A model generated the notes under the pieces. It ran no database searches and was not told where the DNA came from. It saw nothing but the letters and a program-made list of their open reading frames with translations. Shown here one piece after another: positions 7,553 through 14,579 of a DNA stretch of 21,075 bases (its first letter is position 1; every line of letters starts with the position of its first letter). Position numbers and translations under genes: made by a program. This DNA comes from Prevotellaceae bacterium (lineage in GTDB: Bacteria; Bacteroidota; Bacteroidia; Bacteroidales; Bacteroidaceae): contig JABZLB010000037.1 of the NCBI GenBank assembly GCA_015256945.1, positions 1 to 21,075 of the forward strand. The letters are read 5' to 3'.

Positions 7553-8932
7553 ATGGATAATGAAAATACAAACAAGAAGGCTACTTTAGAACTCGGTAAC
7601 CGCCCTGTTGGACAACTGTTGTTTCAGTATGCAATGCCAGCAATTATTGCAATGATAGCTTCTTCACTCTATAATATTATTGATAGAGCTTTTATTGGTC
7701 ATGAAGTTGGTCCCATGGGTATATCGGGCTTAGCTATTACATTTCCCTTCATGAATCTTTCAGGTGCTTTCGGTGCAGCAATAGGTATAGGTGCCTCCAC
7801 CGTTATATCAGTACGATTAGGCCAAAAAGATTATAAAACAGCTGAGGAGTTGTTAGGTAATACCGTTACGTTGAATTTGATAGTAGGTTTTGTTTTTTCA
7901 GTTGTTTGTTTAATATTTCTCGATCCAATACTTCGTTTTTTCGGTGCGAGTAGTCAAACTTTGCCTTATGCTCGTAGTTTTATGGAGGTAATTCTGGCGG
8001 GAAATATGGTTACCCATATGTACTTTGGTTTGAATGCTGTGTTACGTGTTGCATCTAAACCACGCCAGGCAATGTATGCCACTATTTTTACAGTGATCAT
8101 GAATGTTATCCTGGATGTTATCTTTATACGATGGTGGCATTGGGGGATAAGGGGAGCTGCCTTGGCGACAGTTATCTCACAGTCGTTGGCTTTAGTATAT
8201 CAGCTTAAGCTGTTTATGAACAGTAATGAACTGCTTCATCTCAAAAGAGGAATATATCGTCTTAAGGGTGATCTTGTAAAAAACATTATAGGTATAGGCG
8301 TTTCTCCTTTTTTGATGAATGTGTGTGCGTGTGTGGTCGTTATTTTTATGAATAATCAGTTTGTACGTTACGGTGGTGATTGGGCTGTTGGTTCATATGG
8401 AATAGCTAATGCTATTGGCACAGTATTTCTTATGTTCATCATGGGACTGAATCAAGGAATGCAGCCAATCGCAGGATATAACTATGGAAGTCAGCAGATT
8501 GACAGGTTGGAGCGTGTGTTAAAGTTGGCTTTAATATCTGCAGTAACTATTATGACAATAGGATGGCTTATAGCAATGATACTTCCATACCATTGTGCAC
8601 GTATTTTCACTGACAATGAAACGTTAGCCAATATGTCGGCAAGGGCTATTAGGATAGACATGTTCTTTTTCCCATTTGTTGGTTTTCAAATGGTGATAAC
8701 AAACTTTTTTCAATGTATTGAAAAGGTGAAGGTAAGTATCTTTCTTTCACTTTCTCGTCAGCTCCTTTTCCTTATTCCTTTGCTTTATATATTACCTTTG
8801 TCCTACGGAATTGATGGTGTTTGGTATAGTTTACCTGCATCCGATCTCGTCGCATCGATTATGGCAGGGATAATGATGATTATTTTCCTGAAGAAATTTA
8901 ATAAGCAGATAAAGCAGATGAATCATGAATGA
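7553..8932 (+). CDS. MATE family efflux transporter
   Basis: Inner-membrane cation-coupled antiporter of the MATE family, 459 aa, with about 12 hydrophobic segments arranged as two related halves. The opening block (residues 16-47, RPVGQLLFQYAMPAIIAMIA then LYNIIDRAFIGH) is the typical first-helix region of MepA/NorM-like pumps. The second half shows GLNQGMQPIAGYNYGSQQ (about 299-316), the conserved repeat-2 motif. Related pumps export drugs or cationic metabolites; the substrate here cannot be told. The final codons overlap the start of the cytidylate-kinase-like gene by 8 nt, suggesting translational coupling. Confidence 0.94.
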   Translation: MDNENTNKKATLELGNRPVGQLLFQYAMPAIIAMIASSLYNIIDRAFIGHEVGPMGISGLAITFPFMNLSGAFGAAIGIGASTVISVRLGQKDYKTAEELLGNTVTLNLIVGFVFSVVCLIFLDPILRFFGASSQTLPYARSFMEVILAGNMVTHMYFGLNAVLRVASKPRQAMYATIFTVIMNVILDVIFIRWWHWGIRGAALATVISQSLALVYQLKLFMNSNELLHLKRGIYRLKGDLVKNIIGIGVSPFLMNVCACVVVIFMNNQFVRYGGDWAVGSYGIANAIGTVFLMFIMGLNQGMQPIAGYNYGSQQIDRLERVLKLALISAVTIMTIGWLIAMILPYHCARIFTDNETLANMSARAIRIDMFFFPFVGFQMVITNFFQCIEKVKVSIFLSLSRQLLFLIPLLYILPLSYGIDGVWYSLPASDLVASIMAGIMMIIFLKKFNKQIKQMNHE

Positions 8933-9566
8933 TCAGACTATTATTATTAATGTTGGACGCCAAATAGGCTCAGGGGGTGGAATGATAGCCCGTATGCTGG
9001 CAGACGAATTTGGCTGTAAGCTTTATGATAAGGAACTTTTAAACCTTGCTGCCCGTGAGAGTGGATTCAGTGAAGCGTTGTTTGAGCAAAACGATGAGCA
9101 GAAAGGGTTCTTTAAATCGCTGTTTCATGTGCATGTACCATTGGTGGGAGAGAATAACTTTTATAGAAATAACATATCGCAGGAAAGTCTGTATCAGTTC
9201 CAGAGTGATGCAATAAAAAGGGCTGCCGACGAAGGAAGTAGTGTGTTTGTAGGGCGTACAGCCGATTATGTTTTGAGAGAATACAGGAATGCCGTTAGCG
9301 TGTTTATCACGGCTAATATGGAGCAACGTATACAGAATGTGTGTAAACGACATAATCTGACAAGTAATGAGGCTCGGAAATATATTTGTAAACGTGAGGA
9401 GGCCAGAGCTTCATATTATAACTATTATACAGGTAAAGAGTGGGGTAAAGCCGAGAGTTACGATCTCTGTGTGAACAGTTCGGTCCTGAATATTGACAGA
9501 ACCGTTGATCTTATAGCTTCTTTTATAAGAGAAAAGTTTGGAGATGGATTAGAACATATTGGCTAA
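8925..9566 (+). CDS. Cytidylate kinase-like family protein
   Basis: Probable P-loop kinase of the cytidylate-kinase-like family (Cytidylate_kin2 type), 213 aa. The N-terminus TIIINVGRQIGSGGG (residues 5-19) is a glycine-rich phosphate-binding loop in the degenerate form typical of this group. KLYDKELLNLAARESGFSE follows as in CMP kinases. VFVGRTADYVL (about 105-115) and AEWGKAESYDLCVNSS-like residues near 166-178 fit the kinase core and lid. The true CMP kinase (Cmk) is a different, ubiquitous protein, so this paralogue may act on another small phosphate acceptor; the substrate is unknown. Its ATG lies within the last codons of the MATE gene (8-nt overlap). Confidence 0.88.
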   Translation: MNDQTIIINVGRQIGSGGGMIARMLADEFGCKLYDKELLNLAARESGFSEALFEQNDEQKGFFKSLFHVHVPLVGENNFYRNNISQESLYQFQSDAIKRAADEGSSVFVGRTADYVLREYRNAVSVFITANMEQRIQNVCKRHNLTSNEARKYICKREEARASYYNYYTGKEWGKAESYDLCVNSSVLNIDRTVDLIASFIREKFGDGLEHIG

Positions 9567-9623
9567 TTCTTACGAAATAATGTATAAGGTGCTGTCTCCA
9601 ATTCTAAGTCAATGTTTATGTTT

Positions 9624-9629
9624 AAGGAG
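9624..9629 (+). promoter_or_regulatory. Shine-Dalgarno-like AAGGAG before the phosphodiesterase gene
   Basis: AAGGAG sits 8 nt before the ATG at 9638. This is unusual here, as nearly all other genes in the window lack any such sequence. It supports the ATG at 9638, although a second ATG follows immediately. Confidence 0.5.
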
Positions 9630-9637
9630 CAATTGGT

Positions 9638-10153
9638 ATGATGAAGATTGGTATAATCAGTGATACCCACGGTTTTTGGGACGATAAATATGAAGAATAT
9701 CTGGGTGTCTGTGACGAAATATGGCATGCGGGTGACATCGGCGGAAATGATATTGCTGACCGATTTGAGGCTATGAAACCGCGTTTTAGAGCTGTTTATG
9801 GTAATATAGATGATTGGGATATACACGAGCGTTACTCCGAGATTCTGCGTTTTAAAGTAGAAGATGTTGATGTTTTGGTGAAACATATTGGAGGGTATCC
9901 TGGACATTATGATGCCTCTGTACGTAATCTAATTTACACAAGTCCGCCACAACTATTTATATCTGGTCATTCGCATATTCTGAAAGTGATGACGGATAAG
10001 TCGCTTGGCCTGCTACATATAAACCCCGGAGCAGCTGGTGTTACAGGATGGCATAAAGAAAGAACCATCGTAAGGCTTACCATTGAGGGCAATAAATTTA
10101 CCGATTGTGAGGTTATAACATTAGGAAAACGTATAAAAACTGATAACCGTTAA
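9638..10153 (+). CDS. YfcE/MJ0936-type metallophosphoesterase
   Basis: Binuclear-metal phosphodiesterase of the calcineurin-like superfamily, small YfcE/MJ0936 group, 171 aa. The metal-ligand motifs appear in order: SDTHG (residues 8-12), GDIGGND (32-38), GNIDDWD (55-61), KHIGGYPG (82-89, in place of THG), and GHSH (110-113). INPGAAG (about 128-134) is the usual near-terminal motif. Relatives hydrolyse artificial phosphodiesters and some 2',3'-cyclic nucleotides; the physiological substrate is generally unknown. It is cytosolic, with no signal peptide. Two adjacent ATG codons (9638, 9641) make the start ambiguous by one residue. It is the third gene of a possible plus-strand run beginning with the MATE pump. 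Confidence 0.92.
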   Translation: MMKIGIISDTHGFWDDKYEEYLGVCDEIWHAGDIGGNDIADRFEAMKPRFRAVYGNIDDWDIHERYSEILRFKVEDVDVLVKHIGGYPGHYDASVRNLIYTSPPQLFISGHSHILKVMTDKSLGLLHINPGAAGVTGWHKERTIVRLTIEGNKFTDCEVITLGKRIKTDNR

Positions 10154-10159
10154 AACCTT

Positions 10160-10417
10160 ATGGAGCAGACTCCGTTGATTAGATATTTAAGCCTCGTTGA
10201 ACTTCTGTGTTTTGTGATAACGGCTTTTTTATATATGAATAGTATGATAACATTTCATGTTTTTATTGTTATTATTTTATCCGTAAGCTTTTTAGTGGGG
10301 GTGCTATATGGTCAAGAATCGTTATTTTTAAAAGAAACAAAAAATAAAATAACTATAAATTATAAAGAATATGAAAACATATCTCGTAACAGGAGCGGCT
10401 GGTTTTATCGGTTCTAA
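10160..10417 (+). CDS. Possible small membrane protein (85 aa), doubtful
   Basis: This reading frame starts 6 bp after the phosphodiesterase stop and encodes two likely membrane helices (about residues 8-26 and 31-50, rich in L, I, V and F). A polar tail rich in K, N, T and E follows. I recognise no family. Against it, the last 47 nt overlap the start of rfbB in another frame, so the final 15 or so residues would be dictated by rfbB codons, and AT-rich DNA readily gives hydrophobic frames. In its favour, the tight spacing and 85 uninterrupted codons fill the only gap before rfbB. Confidence 0.4.
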   Translation: MEQTPLIRYLSLVELLCFVITAFLYMNSMITFHVFIVIILSVSFLVGVLYGQESLFLKETKNKITINYKEYENISRNRSGWFYRF

Positions 10418-11549
10418 CTTCATTAAGTATTTGCTTCATCGTAAATATGCAAACGAAGACATTAAGGTAATTGTGCTTGATGCACTTACTTATGCGGGGA
10501 ATCTCGGCACTATTAAAGATGATATTGATAATGAGCGCTGTATCTTTGTTAAAGGTGATATTCGTGATCGTGAACTTGCTGATAGATTGTTTGCAGAGAA
10601 CGATATTGACTATGTAGTAAATTTTGCAGCAGAAAGTCATGTTGATCGTTCTATTGAAGACCCACAACTCTTTCTTAGTGTAAACATTTTAGGGACACAA
10701 AATCTTATGGATGCAGCACGTCGTGCATGGGTAACAGGCAAAGATATACAAGGATACCCTGTATGGAAGGCGGGAAAGAGATACCATCAAGTGTCTACTG
10801 ACGAGGTTTATGGCTCACTTGGAGCTGAAGGCTATTTCACGGAGCTTACACCCTTATGTCCACACAGTCCTTATTCGGCGAGCAAGACCAGTGCTGATCT
10901 ATTTGTACAGGCCTATCGTGATACCTATCATATGCCAGTAACAATTACACGTTGTTCTAACAATTATGGTCCGTACCATTTCCCTGAAAAGCTCATACCA
11001 TTAATCATTAATAACATATTGTCGGGTAAAAAGCTACCTGTTTATGGTGAAGGATTAAACGTTCGTGATTGGTTATACGTGGAAGATCATTGTAAAGCTA
11101 TTGATCTTGTAGTGCGTGAAGGTCGTGAAGGTGAGGTTTATAACGTTGGCGGGCATAATGAAATGAAGAATATCGACATAGTAAAACTTACCATTAAGAC
11201 TATTTATGATATGATGTCCGAAGACAAAGAATTACGTAAGGTACTTAAAAAACAGGTACACGATGCTAATGGCGACATTGATATTAGCTGGATTAATAAT
11301 AGTTTAATTGAGTACGTTGCCGACCGTCTCGGTCATGATGCCCGCTATGCTATTGACCCGTCTAAAATTACAAAGGAATTAGGTTGGTATCCAGAGACAA
11401 AGTTTGCAGAGGGTATAGTTAAAACGATCAAATGGAATCTTGCCAATCAGCATTGGATAGAGGAAGTTACTTCAGGCGATTATCAGAAGTATTATAGCAT
11501 GATGTACGGAGATAGACGCCATGGACAAGCTTTCTCGACAGTTAAGTAA
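10371..11549 (+). CDS. rfbB: dTDP-glucose 4,6-dehydratase
   Basis: NAD-dependent short-chain dehydrogenase-type enzyme (RmlB/RfbB) converting dTDP-glucose to dTDP-4-keto-6-deoxyglucose, the common precursor of rhamnose and amino-dideoxyhexoses. The Rossmann motif is TGAAGFIGS (residues 7-15). FAAESHVDRS (85-94), STDEVYG (142-148, with catalytic Asp144-Glu145), and YSASK (168-172, Tyr168/Lys172) are all present. NVRDWLYVEDH and YNVGG follow. At 392 aa it is longer than proteobacterial RmlB (about 350) because of roughly 30 extra residues around 280-315, between the KTIYD helix and VADRLGHDARYAID, plus a short C-terminal tail. Its last 29 nt overlap the next gene. Downstream FdtA- and FdtB-like genes suggest its product feeds an amino-sugar branch. 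Confidence 0.96.
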   Translation: MKTYLVTGAAGFIGSNFIKYLLHRKYANEDIKVIVLDALTYAGNLGTIKDDIDNERCIFVKGDIRDRELADRLFAENDIDYVVNFAAESHVDRSIEDPQLFLSVNILGTQNLMDAARRAWVTGKDIQGYPVWKAGKRYHQVSTDEVYGSLGAEGYFTELTPLCPHSPYSASKTSADLFVQAYRDTYHMPVTITRCSNNYGPYHFPEKLIPLIINNILSGKKLPVYGEGLNVRDWLYVEDHCKAIDLVVREGREGEVYNVGGHNEMKNIDIVKLTIKTIYDMMSEDKELRKVLKKQVHDANGDIDISWINNSLIEYVADRLGHDARYAIDPSKITKELGWYPETKFAEGIVKTIKWNLANQHWIEEVTSGDYQKYYSMMYGDRRHGQAFSTVK

Positions 11550-11853
11550 TTATTTACGATTAATAAGCCAATCTCGGCTTCTTTTCAGCGAGAGCGACAA
11601 AGCAAATATAGATATTCTGCTGACGATGCTTGGTGAAATAGATAAAGATATTATAGCATCGTTCTATGGAATATTAGATTATCGCCATATGCCTTTGTCG
11701 GCTCTTGCTGATAAGTATCATGTAACAACAACTGTCATACAGAATATTATTCATAAAGATTTACACAAATTGTCTATCACTCCTGAATGGCAGATGCTAT
11801 ACGAACGGTTATCACCAATGGTGAAAAAACGATTAATAAACGATGAAACCTAA
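11521..11853 (+). CDS. Small HTH protein resembling sigma-70 region 4
   Basis: A 110-aa protein of unknown function. Residues about 38-85 resemble sigma-70 region 4: the segment EIDKDIIASFYGILDYRHMP precedes a helix-turn-helix LSALADKYHVTTTVIQNIIHKDLHKL (59-84). This parallels the sigma pattern of an E-R-E---L-lR-G helix, then tLeEiG---gVTreRIrQIe-kAL-kL. No regions 2 or 3 are present; the first 35 residues are a leucine- and serine-rich helix. It could be a transcription regulator, an anti-sigma or RNA-polymerase-binding factor, or a diverged remnant. The ATG at 11521 lies inside the end of rfbB (29-nt overlap), suggesting coupled translation. It has no signal peptide or membrane segment. 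The family assignment is by eye. Confidence 0.65.
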   Translation: MDKLSRQLSNYLRLISQSRLLFSESDKANIDILLTMLGEIDKDIIASFYGILDYRHMPLSALADKYHVTTTVIQNIIHKDLHKLSITPEWQMLYERLSPMVKKRLINDET

Positions 11854-11913
11854 GGTAATTTGTATTCTTTAATATAAAATGCCACTCTAATTAAATATCA
11901 AAGCCCAAGACTT

Positions 11914-13095
11914 ATGAAAAGAATTCTATTATTAGGCTCAGGTGAACTAGGAAAAGAATTTGCAATTGCTGCCAAACGCGCCGGCCAGTATGTAATAGCA
12001 TGTGATCGTTATCCTAATGCTCCGGCTATGCAGGTTGCCGATGAGTATGATGTCTTCTCCATGCTTGATGGTGAGGCTATGTCAAACGCTATTGAAAAAT
12101 ATCATCCTGATATTATCGTTCCCGAGATTGAAGCTATCCGTACCGAGCGTCTCTTCGACTTTGAAAAGGCGGGCATTCAGGTAACACCGTCTGCGCGTGC
12201 GGTGAATTATACCATGAATCGGCGCGCTATTCGTGACCTTGCCGCGCACGAATTAGGGTTGCGGACAGCCAAATATTTCTACGCAAAAACGTATGAGGAG
12301 TTTAAGCGTGCTGCCGACGAAATTGGTTTTCCATGTGTCGTTAAGCCATTGATGTCGTCGTCGGGGCATGGTCAGAGTTATGTTTATAATAATGAAGAAC
12401 TTCAGCATGCGTTCCACGAAGCTATGGAAGAGGGACGCGGTGATGTAAAGGAAGTAATTATAGAAGAGTTTATCGACTTCGAGTCTGAGTTTACTTTGCT
12501 TACCGTTACGCAGAAAAACGGCCCGACAATCTTTTGTCCACCCATCGGTCATGTACAGCGTGGAGGTGATTATCGCGAAAGCTGGATGCCGTATAAATTA
12601 TCTGAAGAAGCATTAAAGTCGGCACAATATATGGCCGATAAGGTAACTAAGGCACTTACAGGATATGGTATATGGGGTGTTGAATTTTTCTTAACGAAGA
12701 AAGGTGAGGTTATTTTCTCTGAACTTAGTCCGCGCCCTCACGATACGGGTATGGTTACATTGAGCCATTGTACCAACCTTAATGAGTTCGAATTACATTT
12801 CCGATCCGTTATGGGATTGCCGGTTCCTGCCATTCATCTTGAGCATAGCGGTGCGTCTGCTGTGGTTTTATCGCCTGTCGAAAGCTATGAATCTTTAAAT
12901 TATAATTTAGCAGATGTATGCAGTGAAGACCGTGCTCGCGTTCGAATCTTTGGTAAGACGGAAGCACATGTGGGGCGACGAATGGGCGTAGTATTGTGTT
13001 ATGACGATGTCAATTGCAATATGGATTCGCTGCGCAACAAAGCTAAGCGGTTGGCAAAAACCGTGTTAGGTACTGACCCTTACATGAAAAGGTAA
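11914..13095 (+). CDS. purT: Formate-dependent phosphoribosylglycinamide formyltransferase PurT
   Basis: ATP-grasp enzyme making formyl-GAR from GAR, formate and ATP in purine synthesis, without folate. The 393 aa align end to end with E. coli PurT (392 aa): LLGSGELGKE (residues 6-15), IVPEIEAI (68-75), and the ATP loop KPLMSSSGHGQS (144-155). QRGGDYRESWMPY (215-227), the Mg ligands Glu257 (GVEFF) and Glu270 (FSE), and SPRPHDTGMVT (272-282) are all present. One detail is odd: His152 stands where E. coli has Lys in the SSSGKGQ loop. The gene lies between sugar-nucleotide genes, 60 bp after the sigma-like gene and 74 bp before the isomerase gene. This may be a chance location, and nothing suggests that it is not a normal PurT. 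Confidence 0.95.
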   Translation: MKRILLLGSGELGKEFAIAAKRAGQYVIACDRYPNAPAMQVADEYDVFSMLDGEAMSNAIEKYHPDIIVPEIEAIRTERLFDFEKAGIQVTPSARAVNYTMNRRAIRDLAAHELGLRTAKYFYAKTYEEFKRAADEIGFPCVVKPLMSSSGHGQSYVYNNEELQHAFHEAMEEGRGDVKEVIIEEFIDFESEFTLLTVTQKNGPTIFCPPIGHVQRGGDYRESWMPYKLSEEALKSAQYMADKVTKALTGYGIWGVEFFLTKKGEVIFSELSPRPHDTGMVTLSHCTNLNEFELHFRSVMGLPVPAIHLEHSGASAVVLSPVESYESLNYNLADVCSEDRARVRIFGKTEAHVGRRMGVVLCYDDVNCNMDSLRNKAKRLAKTVLGTDPYMKR

Positions 13096-13169
13096 ATACC
13101 ATGTTATCTGACGGGCATTCGTGAAAACATGTTTTATTAAATTAATATAGAAGTTTAGTATCAATCTTT

Positions 13170-13589
13170 ATGTTGGGAAAAATCATCGATTTACCCCGAA
13201 TAGCTGACCCTCGTGGTAACCTAACAGTAGCCGAACAGCTGAAAAGCATCCCTTTCGAAATACGTAGAGTATATTGGACTTACGATATTCCTGCCGGCGA
13301 ACACCGGGGGGGACACGCGCATAAACAATGTCGTGAGCTGATTGTTGCGGCGAGTGGTTCCTTCACGGTTGTTCTTACTGATGGGAAAATACGTTGTACT
13401 TATCTTCTTAACCGCCCTTATCAGGCTTTGCTTGTTGAAGTCGGAGTATGGCGAACTCTTGAAGATTTCTCTTCAGGAGCAGTTTGTTTGGTACTTGCTG
13501 AAGATTATTTTGAAGAAGCCGATTACATACGAGATTATGATGTTTTTCTTGATTATATAAGAGAAACTAAGAAAAATGGGTATCAATAA
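13170..13589 (+). CDS. dTDP-4-keto-6-deoxyhexose 3,4-ketoisomerase (FdtA/QdtA type)
   Basis: Small cupin (WxcM C-terminal/FdtA family, 139 aa) that shifts the keto group of dTDP-4-keto-6-deoxyglucose to C3, the committed step toward 3-amino-3,6-dideoxyhexoses. The start IDLPRIADPRGNLTVAEQ (residues 6-23) and RRVYWTYDIPAGEHRGGHAHK (32-52) are diagnostic. The RGxHAHK motif supplies the two active-site histidines (His49, His51). VGVWRTLEDFSSGAVCLVLAED (91-112) is the second cupin half. FdtA gives the galacto (Fuc3N) product and QdtA the gluco (Qui3N) product; the sequence as read here does not separate them. A G7 run at 13316-13322 encodes Arg46-Gly48 just before the catalytic histidines. The next gene starts 8 bp after the stop. 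Confidence 0.92.
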   Translation: MLGKIIDLPRIADPRGNLTVAEQLKSIPFEIRRVYWTYDIPAGEHRGGHAHKQCRELIVAASGSFTVVLTDGKIRCTYLLNRPYQALLVEVGVWRTLEDFSSGAVCLVLAEDYFEEADYIRDYDVFLDYIRETKKNGYQ

Positions 13590-13597
13590 ACGTTTGC

Positions 13598-14536
13598 ATG
13601 TTTGAAATTAAACGATATACTCCTCATGACAAAGCTGCATGGGACGAATACGTGAGCAGGGCCCGAAACGCTACTTTCTTGTTTTATCGCAACTACATGG
13701 ATTATCATTCTGATCGGTTTCATGATTATAGTCTTATGTTTTACAGGAATGGTAAGCTCCATTCTCTGTTGCCGGCACATTGTTCAGACGATGTTTTCTA
13801 TTCTCATTTCGGTCTTACTTATGGCGGACTTATCATGGACAGGCATGTTACTGCCGTTGAAACCTGCCATCTTTTTGAGGAGCTTGGCGATTACTTGCGC
13901 CTTAAAGGGTTCAAACGTGTACTGTATAAAGCCATCCCTTGGATATACCATCAGATGCCGTCAGAAGAAGATTTATATGCTCTTTTTTGGAAGTGCGGGG
14001 CAAAACTTTATACAAGAAACATAGGTACAACCATCTTTATTCAGCAGCATTTAAAATGGCGGAGAAACCATCTTCGTCAGCTGAAAAAGGCACGTTTAAA
14101 CGGTATTTCGGTACAGCGTGGTGCTGATATTGCTGAGTTTTGGCCTGTTTTGGAAGAACATTTACATCAGCGTTACCAGTCGAAACCTGTACACACATTG
14201 GCTGAGATGCAGTTGTTACAGTCAAATTTCCCACAAAATATTATCCAATATAACGCCTATAAGGACAGCCATATTGTCGGGGGAGTAACCATTTATTTGT
14301 CCCAACAAGTTGTGCATGCGCAGTATAGTTCGGGTAATGACGAAGGAATGGCATCAGGTGCTATGGAGATTATCTATGACAAAATTATGTGCGAGGATTA
14401 TCCTGATTACGCTTACCTCGATCTTGGCAGCTCTACCGAACAGGGATGTAGTGTCATAAACGAGGGTCTGATTGGTTTTAAGGAAGGCTTCGGAGGGCGT
14501 GCAGTGGTGTACGATACTTACGAATGGGGCCTGTAA
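13598..14536 (+). CDS. FemAB/GNAT-like acyltransferase
   Basis: A 312-aa cytosolic protein with the two-lobed layout of FemAB/GNAT-like transferases. The N-terminal lobe includes residues such as YRNYMDYHSDRFHDYSLMFYRNGKLHSLLPAH (30-61), and the C-terminal lobe has VGGVTIYLSQQVVHAQYSSGNDEG (about 227-250). AYLDLGSSTEQG, INEGLIGFKEGFGGR and YDTYEW lie near the end, as in Bacteroidetes proteins annotated GNAT N-acetyltransferase. It lies 8 bp after the isomerase gene and just before the aminotransferase gene, so the likely job is acylating the 3-amino group of the dTDP-sugar. The classic pathway uses a left-handed beta-helix acetyltransferase (FdtC/QdtC), which is absent here. Substrate and acyl donor are inferred from context only. 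Confidence 0.78.
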   Translation: MFEIKRYTPHDKAAWDEYVSRARNATFLFYRNYMDYHSDRFHDYSLMFYRNGKLHSLLPAHCSDDVFYSHFGLTYGGLIMDRHVTAVETCHLFEELGDYLRLKGFKRVLYKAIPWIYHQMPSEEDLYALFWKCGAKLYTRNIGTTIFIQQHLKWRRNHLRQLKKARLNGISVQRGADIAEFWPVLEEHLHQRYQSKPVHTLAEMQLLQSNFPQNIIQYNAYKDSHIVGGVTIYLSQQVVHAQYSSGNDEGMASGAMEIIYDKIMCEDYPDYAYLDLGSSTEQGCSVINEGLIGFKEGFGGRAVVYDTYEWGL

Positions 14537-14579
14537 GGCATAGCCTTTTCGGGTGGAATACATTGTTTTTCGTCAACTT

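Noticed and set aside
13100..13131. CATGTT/AACATG hairpin between purT and the isomerase gene as a terminator
   Set aside because: The stem is only 6 bp with a 20-nt loop and a poor T-run; it is not convincing enough to split the cluster into separate transcripts.
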